From: Sphingomonas sp. GC_Shp_5
GTDB lineage: Bacteria; Pseudomonadota; Alphaproteobacteria; Sphingomonadales; Sphingomonadaceae
Direction of reading: 5' to 3'
Assembly: GCF_026540855.1 (NCBI RefSeq)
Contig: NZ_JALNUP010000001.1
Location: 248,001-312,000, forward strand
Length of the DNA: 64,000 nucleotides
The notes under the pieces were generated by a model, which did not search any database, had not been told where the DNA came from, and was given only the letters and a program-made list of their open reading frames with translations. Each line of letters starts with the position of its first letter. Within the stretch, counting starts at the first letter, position 1. Positions 20,085 through 28,513 of the stretch are shown piece after piece. Made by a program: the position numbers and the translations under genes.

Positions 20085-20636
20085 ATGTTCGACCAATTCG
20101 ACGCAAAATACCCCACACCGGCGCATGCCGCGGCGGCTGAACGACGCGAGCGCGGGCGTGTTCAGGCCGAGTTTCGCCGGGGCCGGCGCACGGTGTTGCG
20201 GGATCGCGCAGCCAAGGTCACGATTGCAGCGGCGCTGGTCGGTGCCGTTGCGGGTGCGCTGGTGCTGGATGCAGGCCTGCGGCATCGCGCGGGGGCGCCA
20301 GCGGCGTCACCCGCCGCAACCGACCAGGCCGTGCCGGCGTTCCGCCCTGCCCCGTCGGCGCCGAAATTAAGCGAACTCGCGGAGGCATCGCCCCCGATCA
20401 ACGCCGTTAGTGCACCCGCGCCTCGCGATACCCGGCGCCCTGCGACCGCCACTCCGGCCCGCGTGGCGACCAATAGAGGTGCCGACACGGCTTCTTCTGT
20501 TTTGGCCGGTTCGCCGCAAATTGCTGAGCCGCTGCAGGGCGAGGCACTCAGGCTTGCGTTGATCGAGGATCGCAAGCGGACGATGGAGCTGAACGACGCC
20601 GAGTTGAGCCGCCTCGCGAGCAAACCCACGCAATGA
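20085..20636 (+). CDS. Membrane-anchored protein of unknown function
   Basis: 183 aa from ATG 20085, which has a GGGGGAG ribosome site. The N-terminal 45 residues are charged and cytoplasmic (AERRERGRVQAEFRRGRR). One membrane helix follows (about 47-65, VTIAAALVGAVAGALVLDAGL). The rest is an Ala/Pro/Thr-rich periplasmic tail ending in a short helix, ALRLALIEDRKRTMELNDAELSRLA. No enzymatic motif is visible. The stop is 4 bases from the end of the convergent gene. Confidence 0.68.
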   Translation: MFDQFDAKYPTPAHAAAAERRERGRVQAEFRRGRRTVLRDRAAKVTIAAALVGAVAGALVLDAGLRHRAGAPAASPAATDQAVPAFRPAPSAPKLSELAEASPPINAVSAPAPRDTRRPATATPARVATNRGADTASSVLAGSPQIAEPLQGEALRLALIEDRKRTMELNDAELSRLASKPTQ

Positions 20637-20640
20637 CCGG

Positions 20641-21822
20641 TCAGCGGCGGCTGCGGAGGCGCTCGATCGCCGCGTACAGCGTGGCGGTGGCATAGATGCA
20701 GGCCATACCCAGGCCGAGGTAGGGCGCGAACAGCAGCGCCCCAAGCCACAGCAAAAGGAGGTAGGCGACCGCGCTGCCCCACCACAACCGCCGCGGCACC
20801 CCGCCGAGCGCGCGCTCGGCGAGCACGCCGATCGCCACCAGGACGAGCGCCAACAATGTCGGCACCGCATTACCAAGCCGTTGCGCCTCGCCATGTGCAT
20901 AGAGCAAGGCCGCGAGCGCGGGCAGCGCCGCCTCGGCAACCCGCAATCCGGCGGACGGCCCAGGCTCGTCACGTAGATCGCCCAGCATCGCGCCAAGCGT
21001 GAAGCCGATCGCCCCCAGCAGCGCGAGCAGCAACCCCGCGACCGGAAAGGAGAAAACGAGGAGGAGCAGACCAACCAGCCCGATCCCGCCGGCAGCCGCG
21101 CCGATCGCTAGCGTCGGCACCGCGCGCGGCACCAGCAGCGGGATCACCGCGCGCGCGAGCGGCGCGGTGACGAACCGCTCGAACCAGCCATTGCGACCGG
21201 ACACCATCGCCGCCATCACCGATCGGCTGCGCCCCTCCAGCATCGCGGCGCCGTGCCCGATGCCATGGCCACTCGCGACGGCGCTGTCGGGCAGCATGAT
21301 GTGGACGGCGCGTGCCTGCGAGGCGAGCCGGACCAGGGTTGATTGCATGTCATAATCGCGCGGCAGCGCGGCCAGCTCGGCGATGCGGCGCGGATCGAGC
21401 CGGGCCACGCCGGCCCAGCTGGTGTTCCCGCCCACCCGCTCGTAGATCGATCCTGCCTCCTGCTCGGGTAACACCAGCAAGGCGTCATTGCCCTCGCGCG
21501 CCATCACCGCCACTACCTTGAGCGAGGTGGTTAGGCCGTCGGCGAGCATCACCAGCTTGGCGAGCGGATGCAGCTTCTCATGCGCCTCGGCAGCGGATCT
21601 CACCGTATCAACCGCGACCCCGCGCCGGCCGATGCGGTTGATCGCGCCGAGCAATTCGGGGGTGAGCCGCGACACCACGATCACCAGCTGCGACGCGCCC
21701 GCGCCGATCAGCAGCCGCGCCTGATATTCGATCAGCGTGACGCCGCCGAACGGCAGCGTCGCGGTGAGCATCGCCGGCCGATCGTCCGCGTCGTGAATGG
21801 CAAAGAGGAGGCCGGCAAGCAT
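20641..21822 (-). CDS. Nucleotidyltransferase-like N-domain joined to polytopic membrane domain
   Basis: 393 aa. Residues 1-200 look like a divergent sugar-nucleotide/MobA-type transferase fold (PFGGVTLIEYQARLLIGAGASQLVIVV, then DALLVLPEQEAGS), but the glycine-rich LAAGxGxR loop is not recognisable. Residues 215-385 form about five or six hydrophobic helices. The layout recalls bifunctional nucleotidyltransferase/CDP-alcohol phosphatidyltransferases, yet the CDP-alcohol motif DGxxAR...GxxxDxxxD is absent. It may be a degenerate relative with a regulatory or lipid role. It is coded toward the preceding gene and away from the Hpt-like gene. Confidence 0.65.
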   Translation of the reverse strand: MLAGLLFAIHDADDRPAMLTATLPFGGVTLIEYQARLLIGAGASQLVIVVSRLTPELLGAINRIGRRGVAVDTVRSAAEAHEKLHPLAKLVMLADGLTTSLKVVAVMAREGNDALLVLPEQEAGSIYERVGGNTSWAGVARLDPRRIAELAALPRDYDMQSTLVRLASQARAVHIMLPDSAVASGHGIGHGAAMLEGRSRSVMAAMVSGRNGWFERFVTAPLARAVIPLLVPRAVPTLAIGAAAGGIGLVGLLLLVFSFPVAGLLLALLGAIGFTLGAMLGDLRDEPGPSAGLRVAEAALPALAALLYAHGEAQRLGNAVPTLLALVLVAIGVLAERALGGVPRRLWWGSAVAYLLLLWLGALLFAPYLGLGMACIYATATLYAAIERLRSRR

Positions 21823-21885
21823 CCAGCCGCTGTTACGGGGTAGCGCCCGTGATGCAAACCCGTTCCGTCCGCCGACGGACGGCGT

Positions 21886-22185
21886 TCAGAGGCGCTCGAT
21901 CGCCCGGCGCAGCTTGGTTAGCATAGCCCGGTCCATCGGCAGGTCGGCGGCCTGCATCGCCAGCGCCATCAGCCGCACCGCGCCGAAGCTCGCGGCCAGT
22001 CCGCGCAGCCGCGAGGCGGCGTCGCGCCAGGCATCACGGTTCTCGGCGCGCGCCATCGCGTCGACGGCACGCTGCGTGCTCTCGACGAAGGCCAGCCGCA
22101 GCTCGGCGATCAGCCCGGGCTCGTCACCGACTGCCGCTGCCAGATTCGCGTCTATTGCTCCGGGATCATAGGCCATGCCGCCCAT
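21886..22185 (-). CDS. Hpt-like protein lacking the phosphotransfer histidine
   Basis: 99 aa, all-helical, the size of a stand-alone histidine phosphotransfer domain. The core ASRLRGLAASFGAVRLMALA aligns with the Hpt core AHxLKGSAxxFGA; Ser58 (codon 22012-22014) stands where the phosphorylated His should be, and Arg replaces the Lys. The remaining pattern, including GAVRL and the C-terminal helix, is kept. Start ATG 22185 or 22173. It lies divergent from the coiled-coil gene. It may bind a receiver domain without carrying phosphate. Confidence 0.68.
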   Translation of the reverse strand: MGGMAYDPGAIDANLAAAVGDEPGLIAELRLAFVESTQRAVDAMARAENRDAWRDAASRLRGLAASFGAVRLMALAMQAADLPMDRAMLTKLRRAIERL

Positions 22186-22258
22186 GTAAAAGCGGTCTGC
22201 TTAAGCAAGTGTTGCGTGGGGGCTTTGTCGTTACGGCAAAGCCGGGTAGGCTCGAGGC

Positions 22259-24547
22259 ATGAACGGGGGTTCCATGATCGTCGACATGCGGGGCGAGGCC
22301 CATCAGAGCGAACGGCCGCACGAGCCGAGCCTCAGGCACATCATCAACGAATCGCGCGAGAACAGCATGCCGTGGGACGATGAACCCGAATCCCAGGGCC
22401 TGAGCTGGCTGGCACCGGCCGCGGCGCTGATCGTGTGCCTGGCCTGGATCGGCGGCATGCTGTGGGTGGCGCGCGATGCGCTGGTCGGCCTATCACCGGT
22501 CGCTCTGGTCGAGTTCATCGCAGCGCTCGCGGTGATCCCGGCGCTGGTCGGCATCGTCTACCTGCTGACCCAGCGCACCAGCCGCGCGGAGGCGCTGCGC
22601 TTCGGCCGAACGGCGCAGGCGATGCGCGCCGAGGCCGCCAATCTGGAACGCGCCGTCGCCGGCATATCGGCCTCGCTCGACGACAATCGCCAGGCGGTCG
22701 CCGAGCAGATCGGTGCGCTGATGGCGATGGGCGACACCGCGAACGAGCGGGTCGCCGCGATCGGACGCAGCATGGCCGTGGAGATCAGCGAGGCCGATCA
22801 GCATGCGCAAGAATTGTCGCGAGCCGCAGGCGACGCCCAGGCGAGCCTCGGCGTGCTGCTTGCCTCGCTGCCGCGTGCCGTCGCCGAAACCGCCGAGATG
22901 CAGCGCTTGCTCGAGGCGACCGGCCTTGCCGCGAGCGAACAGGCCGCCGGGCTCGACGCCCAATTGCTTGCACTCGCCGATCGCGGGCGCGAGGCAGATT
23001 ACGTAGCCGGCGGTGCGGCGCAGAAGCTTGCCGCACATATCGTGCGGATGGAAGCGACCAGCGAGACGGCGGGCGAGCGGCTGGAGGCGGTCACCGCGGC
23101 GATGTCGGGCGAGGTCGATGCGCTGCTCGGCCGCACTGCCGAGGCGGTGGACGAATCGCGCAAGGCGATCGCCATCCAGGGCGATGCCATGCTGGCGATG
23201 CTGCGCGCCAACCAGGCCGCGCTCGACCATGCCGCCCGCGACAGCGCCGAAGCGATGGCGGAACGGATCGCGGGAATCGAGGACGTCATCGATCGCGTCA
23301 CCGCGCGGCTTGGCGAGCAATATCATGCCAGCGATGCGCTGCTCACCGGGCTCGACGAGGGCATCGGCCGCGTCGAGACCCGGCTCGACGTGCTCCACAG
23401 CGAGGGCACCGATCGCTCGCAGATGCTCGCCGCCTCGATCAGCGCACTCGGCGGTTCGGCCGATGCGATGACCGAGGCGCTGCGGACCGGCCAGGATGTC
23501 GCCAGCCGCACCATCAGCACCACCGAATCGCTGCTGATCGCGCTTGATGCCGCGGCGCGCGAGATCGACGAGACGCTGCCCGACGCGCTTGCCCGGCTCG
23601 ACGCCAAGATCGGCGCCAGCCAGCAGGTGGTGGTTCAGGCCAAGCCCGAGCTGCTCGCGCTGGTCACCGCGGCCGAGAGCACCCATGATGCGATCGAGGC
23701 GATCGCCGGCGTGATCGCGGACCAGCGCCGGACGCTCGATCAATTGTCCGGCGGCCTGATCCAGACGCTGAGCGACGGCCGCGCCAAAGCCGATGCGCTC
23801 GGCATGATGGTGGAGGAGGCGATCGGCCGCACCCACCAGTTCGCCGATGATGCTGCGCCGCGGCTGGTGGACGCGCTACTGCGGGTCCGCGAATCCGCCA
23901 ATGTCGCCGCGGATCAGGCCCGGGAGACGCTCGCGAGCGTGATCCCCGAAGCGGCCGAGGCGCTGGAAGCCGCGACCGGCGAGGCGATGCGCCGTGCCAC
24001 CACCGACACGGTGACGCGACAGGTGCGCGCGATCGAGGAGGCGACCGGCGATGCGGTCGAGGCCGCAACCCGCGCCACCGAGCAGCTCGCCCGCCAGGTA
24101 CAGGCGATCGTCGCCCAGACCGCGACGGTGGAAGCACGCATGGTGGACGCGCGCGCCGAGCGCGAGGAAGCGGCGAACGACAGCTTCGCGCGCCGTGCCT
24201 CGCTGTTGATCGAGGCGCTCAACTCGGCGGCGATCGACATCACCCGGGCGCTGGCGCCCGACGTGTCGGACAGCGCCTGGGCCGCGTATCTCAAGGGCGA
24301 TCGTGGCGTCTTCACGCGTCGCGCGGTGCGCATCCTCGAGCCGGGCGACGCGCGCGAGATCGCCGACCTGTATGACGACGACGCGGCGTTCCGCGACGCG
24401 GTCAACCGCTACATCCACGATTTCGAGGGCATGCTGCGCGGCATTCTCGCGGAGCGGGACGGATCGCCGCTGGGAGTGACGTTGCTGTCTTCGGACATGG
24501 GAAAGCTGTACGTGGCGCTGGCGCAGGCGATCGAGCGGCTGCGCTGA
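22259..24547 (+). CDS. Large coiled-coil inner-membrane protein, unknown function
   Basis: 762 aa. A cytoplasmic N-terminus (about 1-50) precedes two membrane helices (about 52-72 and 80-103). About 530 residues follow of nearly uninterrupted Ala/Glu/Arg heptad-type helix resembling methyl-accepting or apolipoprotein-like coiled coil. A compact C-terminal domain (about 650-762) contains DVSDSAWAAYLKGDRGVFTRRAVRIL and IADLYDDDAAFRDAVNRYIHDFEGML. The globular C-terminus is likely the functional head. There is no HAMP domain and no canonical MCP hairpin tip. Large proteins of this shape seem usual in sphingomonads, but no role is known to me. Confidence 0.75.
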   Translation: MNGGSMIVDMRGEAHQSERPHEPSLRHIINESRENSMPWDDEPESQGLSWLAPAAALIVCLAWIGGMLWVARDALVGLSPVALVEFIAALAVIPALVGIVYLLTQRTSRAEALRFGRTAQAMRAEAANLERAVAGISASLDDNRQAVAEQIGALMAMGDTANERVAAIGRSMAVEISEADQHAQELSRAAGDAQASLGVLLASLPRAVAETAEMQRLLEATGLAASEQAAGLDAQLLALADRGREADYVAGGAAQKLAAHIVRMEATSETAGERLEAVTAAMSGEVDALLGRTAEAVDESRKAIAIQGDAMLAMLRANQAALDHAARDSAEAMAERIAGIEDVIDRVTARLGEQYHASDALLTGLDEGIGRVETRLDVLHSEGTDRSQMLAASISALGGSADAMTEALRTGQDVASRTISTTESLLIALDAAAREIDETLPDALARLDAKIGASQQVVVQAKPELLALVTAAESTHDAIEAIAGVIADQRRTLDQLSGGLIQTLSDGRAKADALGMMVEEAIGRTHQFADDAAPRLVDALLRVRESANVAADQARETLASVIPEAAEALEAATGEAMRRATTDTVTRQVRAIEEATGDAVEAATRATEQLARQVQAIVAQTATVEARMVDARAEREEAANDSFARRASLLIEALNSAAIDITRALAPDVSDSAWAAYLKGDRGVFTRRAVRILEPGDAREIADLYDDDAAFRDAVNRYIHDFEGMLRGILAERDGSPLGVTLLSSDMGKLYVALAQAIERLR

Positions 24548-24604
24548 GAACAGCGGACTTTCGCGCGGCAGTGAAGCGTGGCCGGAAGCCGCAAGGATTA
24601 GGCC

Positions 24605-24684
24605 GTCATCTCAGCGGAAGCTGGCATCTCCACACCAGCAGACCCCCATGAGCCGAGAATGACCCCAGCCTTCGCTGGCGTAAC
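24605..24684. repeat. Imperfect inverted intergenic repeat
   Basis: The left arm 24605-24630 (GTCATCTCAGCGGAAGCTGG then CATCTC) and right arm 24655-24684 (GAGAATGAC...CCAGCCTTCGCTGG) are imperfect reverse complements. They match the widespread GTCATCCCAGCGAAAGCTGGGATCTC type of element. It lies between the convergent coiled-coil gene and a 51-codon microgene, and may act as a transcription end. Confidence 0.6.
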
Positions 24685-24693
24685 AGCTATTGC

Positions 24694-24849
24694 TTAGAAC
24701 AGCCGGGGTAATGCCTGACCTGCGAGCTCCGCCTCCACCGACTCGATCGCTGCGGAGATCTGCGCCGCGACCAGCGGTACGCCGGCGGCATCCATCAAGC
24801 TGAGCGCACGGTTGAGCAGGTCGAGGGTGCAGAGATAGGTCTGTGGCAT
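24694..24849 (-). CDS. Putative 51-aa microprotein
   Basis: The frame from ATG 24849 to TAA 24694 encodes MPQTYLCTLDLLNRALSLMD followed by AAGVPLVAAQISAAIESVEA and ELAGQALPRLF. It has a regular amphipathic helical pattern (a helix-turn-helix hairpin with Leu/Ala heptads) and natural amino-acid balance, unlike the other frames here. An in-frame stop lies shortly upstream, so the ATG is the only usual start. The ribosome site is weak, which lowers confidence. Function unknown. Confidence 0.5.
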   Translation of the reverse strand: MPQTYLCTLDLLNRALSLMDAAGVPLVAAQISAAIESVEAELAGQALPRLF

Positions 24850-24943
24850 GGAGTTGGTCGATCAATAAGGGAGGCTTCGCGTAGGCCGAACGGTCCTTCG
24901 CCACAATGATCTACCCGGAAAGCCTATGATCCCAAAGGTTTGG

Positions 24944-25210
24944 TTAACGCGGCCCGAGCACGTTGATCATCTCGGGCGTGAGCCAGCCGAAGCGGTAGTT
25001 GGCGAGGAACAGCGCAAACAGCAGCGTCGCAACGATCGTCACCCGCCCGGCGATGCGGCCGAGGCGGAAATCGTGCGGGGCGCTGTCAGCCTGGCCGGGG
25101 ACGATCACGCCCCCGGCCTCATGGGTGGTGCGAACACCCCAGGGCAGGACCAGGAAGACGGAGAACGCCCAGAACAGGACGTAGATCGCGAGCATTGAGG
25201 TCCAGCGCAC
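24944..25210 (-). CDS. DUF1467 family membrane protein
   Basis: 88 aa with two membrane helices (MLAIYVLFWAFSVFLVLPWGV at the N-terminus and VTIVATLLFALFLANYRFG). Between them is the loop RTTHEAGGVIVPGQADSAPHDFRLGRI, typical of DUF1467. It is the last gene of the rnj gene group, 6 bases after the rnj stop. The family is restricted to alphaproteobacteria in my memory and has no known function. Confidence 0.88.
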   Translation of the reverse strand: MRWTSMLAIYVLFWAFSVFLVLPWGVRTTHEAGGVIVPGQADSAPHDFRLGRIAGRVTIVATLLFALFLANYRFGWLTPEMINVLGPR

Positions 25211-25216
25211 GGGGCG

Positions 25217-26854
25217 TCAGGCCTGGATCACCAGCACGTCAACGATCGGCTTCTTGCCGGTCCAGCGCGTGGCGATCTTACGCACCGCGAGGCGCACGTC
25301 CTCGCGGCGGCGGTCGAGCTCGCGCTTGCCGCCCTTGAGCGCCTCGGCAGCGGCGTCGATGGCATCCTCGACAAAGGCGGCGCGATCTTCCTCGACCGGC
25401 ACGCCCTGGACACGCACCTGCGGGGTGCCGACCATCCGGCCGTCACGACCGATCGCCACCGCGACCGAGATCTGGCCGTTGAGCGCGAGCTTGCGGCGCT
25501 CGTTGATGGTCGAGCCGTCCGCCGGCAGGATCACGTCGCCGTCGAGCACCAGCCGGCCTACCCCGGCCTTGCCGACCTTCTCGGCCTTGCCCGGGAGCAG
25601 GCGAACGATGTCGCCGTCCCCCTGGACGATCGCCTGCGGGATACCTTCGGACAGGCCGAAGCGGGCATGCTCCATCATGTGCCGCATCTCGCCGTGAACG
25701 GGGATCAGCACCTTGGGGCGCATCCACTTGTACATCTGGGCGAGCTCGGGCCGCCCCGGGTGCCCCGAGACATGGACATGCGCCTGCCGCTCGGTGATCA
25801 TCTGCACGCCCTTGGCGGCAAGGATATTCTGGATGCGGCCGATCGCGACCTCGTTGCCGGGGATCTGCTTGGACGAGAAGATCACCGCATCGCCCTGCTC
25901 GAGCTTGATGGTATGGCTGCCGTCGGCGACGCGGGCGAGCGCGGCGCGCGGTTCGCCCTGGCCGCCGGTGGCGACGATCAGCACCTTGTTGCGCGGGAGC
26001 CGCATCGCAGTCTCCGGATCTACGGTCTCGGGGAAGTCGCCGAGATAACCGGTGGCGCGCGCCACCTTGAGGATCCGATCGAGCGAACGGCCGGTGACGC
26101 AGAGCTTGCGACCGGTCTCGCGCGCGACTTCGCCGAGCGTGTGGAGGCGCGCGGCGTTGGACGCAAAGGTGGTGACGAGGACGCGGCCCTTGGCGCTCGC
26201 CACCGCCTTGGCGATGCCGATGCGGACGCTCGCCTCCGAGCCCGAGGCCTCGGCGTTGAAAATGTTGGTCGAATCGCAGACCAGCACGTCGATGCCCTTG
26301 TCACCGATCGCGCTCAACTGCTCGGGGCTCGAGGGCTTGCCGATCACGGGCGTGGGATCGAGCTTCCAGTCACCGGTGTGGAACACTCGGCCGACCGGCG
26401 TCTCGATGATGAGCGCATTCGGCTCGGGGATCGAGTGCGACAGCTCGACGAAGTCGATGCCGAACGGACCGACCTGGATCTTCTTGCCGGGCTGGACGAT
26501 GCGCAGCTTGACGCGGTTGGCGATGCCCTCCTCTTCGAGCTTGCCGCGGATCAGGCCGGCGGTGAACGGGGTCGCATAGAGCGGCACGCCGAGATCCTCG
26601 GCGAGGTACGGCAGCGCGCCGATATGATCCTCGTGACCGTGGGTCAGCACAATGCCGACCAAATCGTCGAGGCGTTCCTCGATGAAGGCGAGGTCCGGCA
26701 GCACGACGTCGATGCCGGGGTAAGCCGCATCGGCAAAGGTGATGCCACAATCGACCATCAGCCATTTGCCGGCATGACCGTACAGATTGACGTTCATGCC
26801 GATCTCGCCGGAGCCGCCGAGAGCGCAAAACAACAGTTCATTCTTGGGAGTCAT
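25217..26854 (-). CDS. rnj: Ribonuclease J
   Basis: 545 aa. Metallo-beta-lactamase/beta-CASP ribonuclease with 5'-3' exo- and endonuclease activity in mRNA decay and rRNA maturation. Landmarks: ALGGSGEIGMNVNLYG at the start, the zinc motif THGHEDHIGALPYL, then FHTGDWKLDPTP, VLVCDSTN, the beta-CASP stretch VTTFASNAARL and motif HVSGHPGRPELAQMYKWM with IPVHGEMRHM. The ATG at 26854 matches the family N-terminus MTPKNELLFCALGG. It follows coaX after 106 bases and precedes DUF1467. Confidence 0.96.
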   Translation of the reverse strand: MTPKNELLFCALGGSGEIGMNVNLYGHAGKWLMVDCGITFADAAYPGIDVVLPDLAFIEERLDDLVGIVLTHGHEDHIGALPYLAEDLGVPLYATPFTAGLIRGKLEEEGIANRVKLRIVQPGKKIQVGPFGIDFVELSHSIPEPNALIIETPVGRVFHTGDWKLDPTPVIGKPSSPEQLSAIGDKGIDVLVCDSTNIFNAEASGSEASVRIGIAKAVASAKGRVLVTTFASNAARLHTLGEVARETGRKLCVTGRSLDRILKVARATGYLGDFPETVDPETAMRLPRNKVLIVATGGQGEPRAALARVADGSHTIKLEQGDAVIFSSKQIPGNEVAIGRIQNILAAKGVQMITERQAHVHVSGHPGRPELAQMYKWMRPKVLIPVHGEMRHMMEHARFGLSEGIPQAIVQGDGDIVRLLPGKAEKVGKAGVGRLVLDGDVILPADGSTINERRKLALNGQISVAVAIGRDGRMVGTPQVRVQGVPVEEDRAAFVEDAIDAAAEALKGGKRELDRRREDVRLAVRKIATRWTGKKPIVDVLVIQA

Positions 26855-26960
26855 TGAGTTCCTTACTACGTCCCGGCCGATGCCGGGTTTGAGGACGCGT
26901 GCGCGCATGGCACGAGACCTGCGGCCGATTGATGGGCCAGATGGGAGCCTGATTTGAGCC

Positions 26961-27770
26961 TCAGGCTGAGGCGATCTTTGATAGGATATGGGCCTTCTCG
27001 TGCATGATCGCCAGCCCCTGGATGGTGAGATCGGGCTCGATCACGTCGAAGACGTCGGTATGGCGCTCGAACAGCGTGGCGAGACCGCCGGTAGCGATCA
27101 CCTTGACCGGCCGGCCGACCTCCGCCTTCATCCGCGCGACCAGCCCTTCGATCATCGCGATATAGCCCCAGTAGATGCCGATGGTCATCTGATCGACCGT
27201 GTTGCGGCCGATCACGCCCGCAGTCGCCGGCGCCTCGATCGCGATCCGCGGCAGCTTGGCTGCGGCGCTGACCAGCGCGTCGAGCGAGAGGTTGATGCCG
27301 GGTGCGATGATCCCGCCCTTGTAGGCGCCGCTGTAATCGCTGACGTCGAGCGTGGTTGCGGTGCCGAAATCGATGACGATAAGATCGCCCGCGTGCAATG
27401 TGTGCGCGGCGATCGTGTTGACGGCCCGGTCCGCGCCGAGGGTCTGCGGCTCGTCGACATCGATGACGATGCCCCATTCCACCGGCGCACGCCCGGCGAT
27501 CAGCGCCTCGGTGCGGAAATATTTGCTGCTGAGCACCTGGAGGTTGTGCAGCGCGCGCGGCACCACCGTGGCGACAATCACCGCAGTGACCTGGTCGCGG
27601 TCATAACCCTCAAGCGCGAGCAGTTGGCTGAGCCAAACCGCATATTCGTCGGCGGTGCGGCGCGGATCGGTAGCGATCCGCCAGCGCGCCTTGATCTCAC
27701 GCGCGCCGCCTTCCTGGTCGACCAGCGCAAAGACGACATTGGTGTTGCCGGCATCGATCGCGAGCAGCAT
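26961..27770 (-). CDS. coaX: Type III pantothenate kinase
   Basis: 269 aa. ATP-dependent phosphorylation of pantothenate, first step of coenzyme A synthesis, by the feedback-insensitive CoaX class. Visible elements: [17 protein letters not shown] (phosphate loop), [41 protein letters not shown] and [11 protein letters not shown]. It stands between birA and rnj, the usual alphaproteobacterial order after nuoN. A short GC-rich hairpin (GCCTCAG/CTGAGGC) covers its stop codon. Confidence 0.97.
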   Translation of the reverse strand: MLLAIDAGNTNVVFALVDQEGGAREIKARWRIATDPRRTADEYAVWLSQLLALEGYDRDQVTAVIVATVVPRALHNLQVLSSKYFRTEALIAGRAPVEWGIVIDVDEPQTLGADRAVNTIAAHTLHAGDLIVIDFGTATTLDVSDYSGAYKGGIIAPGINLSLDALVSAAAKLPRIAIEAPATAGVIGRNTVDQMTIGIYWGYIAMIEGLVARMKAEVGRPVKVIATGGLATLFERHTDVFDVIEPDLTIQGLAIMHEKAHILSKIASA

Positions 27771-27802
27771 GGGTCAGTTCCACTCCGTTGGGCGGCGCCT
27801 GC

Positions 27803-28513
27803 TCACAGCAGGAACACGTCCGCGGCGTGGATGACACGCCGCTCCCCCGTCGCCAAGCGCAGGATGAGCGCGCCATGCGCGTCCAGCCCGTCGAACAGCC
27901 CGTCGGCGGTGCTGCCATCCGGCAGGCGCGCCGATAGCGCGGTGCCGATCGGGTGCGCGGCATCGAGCCAGGCGCTGCGGATCGGGCTCAACCCTTCGCC
28001 CCGCCATCGCGACAGCCAGCGCCCGACCGCCTCCGCCAGCGTCTCGAGCAAATCAGCCGGCGCGACGGTGGCACCCTGCGCGGCAAGGCTGGTCGTGGCG
28101 CGATCGGGCAGATCGGGATGGTGAGCGAGATTGACACCGATGCCGATCACCACGGCATCGTCGACGCGCTCGAGGAGAATGCCGGAAAGCTTGGCGCCCG
28201 CGACGAGCAGATCGTTTGGCCATTTCAGCACCGCCCTCGCCGCACTGCCGAGGTATACGCTTACCGTCTCGTGCAACGCGACCGCTGCCATCAGCGCCAG
28301 GCTCGCCGCAGCAGCATCGGTCGGACGAACGCGGACCAGCGTCGAGGCGGACAGGTTGCCAGGCGGCGAGGTCCACGCCCTGCCCTGACGGCCGCGACCG
28401 GCGGTCTGCCGCTCGGCGCGGAGCCACAGCCCCTCCTCGGCGCCGGCGCGCGCGAGGAGGAGCATGTCGGCATTGGTGGATCCCGTCTCGGCGACGGTCC
28501 GGATGATGGTCAG
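27803..28513 (-). CDS. birA: Biotin--[acetyl-CoA-carboxylase] ligase, probable CTG start
   Basis: 236 aa. Attaches biotin to the carboxyl carrier protein of acetyl-CoA carboxylase. It is the short form without the DNA-binding domain, so no biotin repressor role is expected. Motifs: ETGSTNADML near residue 9, AERQTAGRGRQGRAW, SPPGNLSAS, LKWPNDLLV and KLSGILLE. No ATG, GTG or TTG exists in frame between the conserved N-terminus and far upstream. CTG 28513 overlaps the nuoN TGA as CTGA, mirroring the ATGA/GTGA couplings elsewhere, and is the likeliest start. Confidence 0.92.
   Translation of the reverse strand: MTIIRTVAETGSTNADMLLLARAGAEEGLWLRAERQTAGRGRQGRAWTSPPGNLSASTLVRVRPTDAAAASLALMAAVALHETVSVYLGSAARAVLKWPNDLLVAGAKLSGILLERVDDAVVIGIGVNLAHHPDLPDRATTSLAAQGATVAPADLLETLAEAVGRWLSRWRGEGLSPIRSAWLDAAHPIGTALSARLPDGSTADGLFDGLDAHGALILRLATGERRVIHAADVFLL

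Noticed and set aside
24611..24904. 97-aa minus-strand open frame after the coiled-coil gene
   Set aside because: It reads through the inverted repeat and has an unnatural Cys/Arg/Gly composition; the 51-codon frame in another phase is more protein-like.
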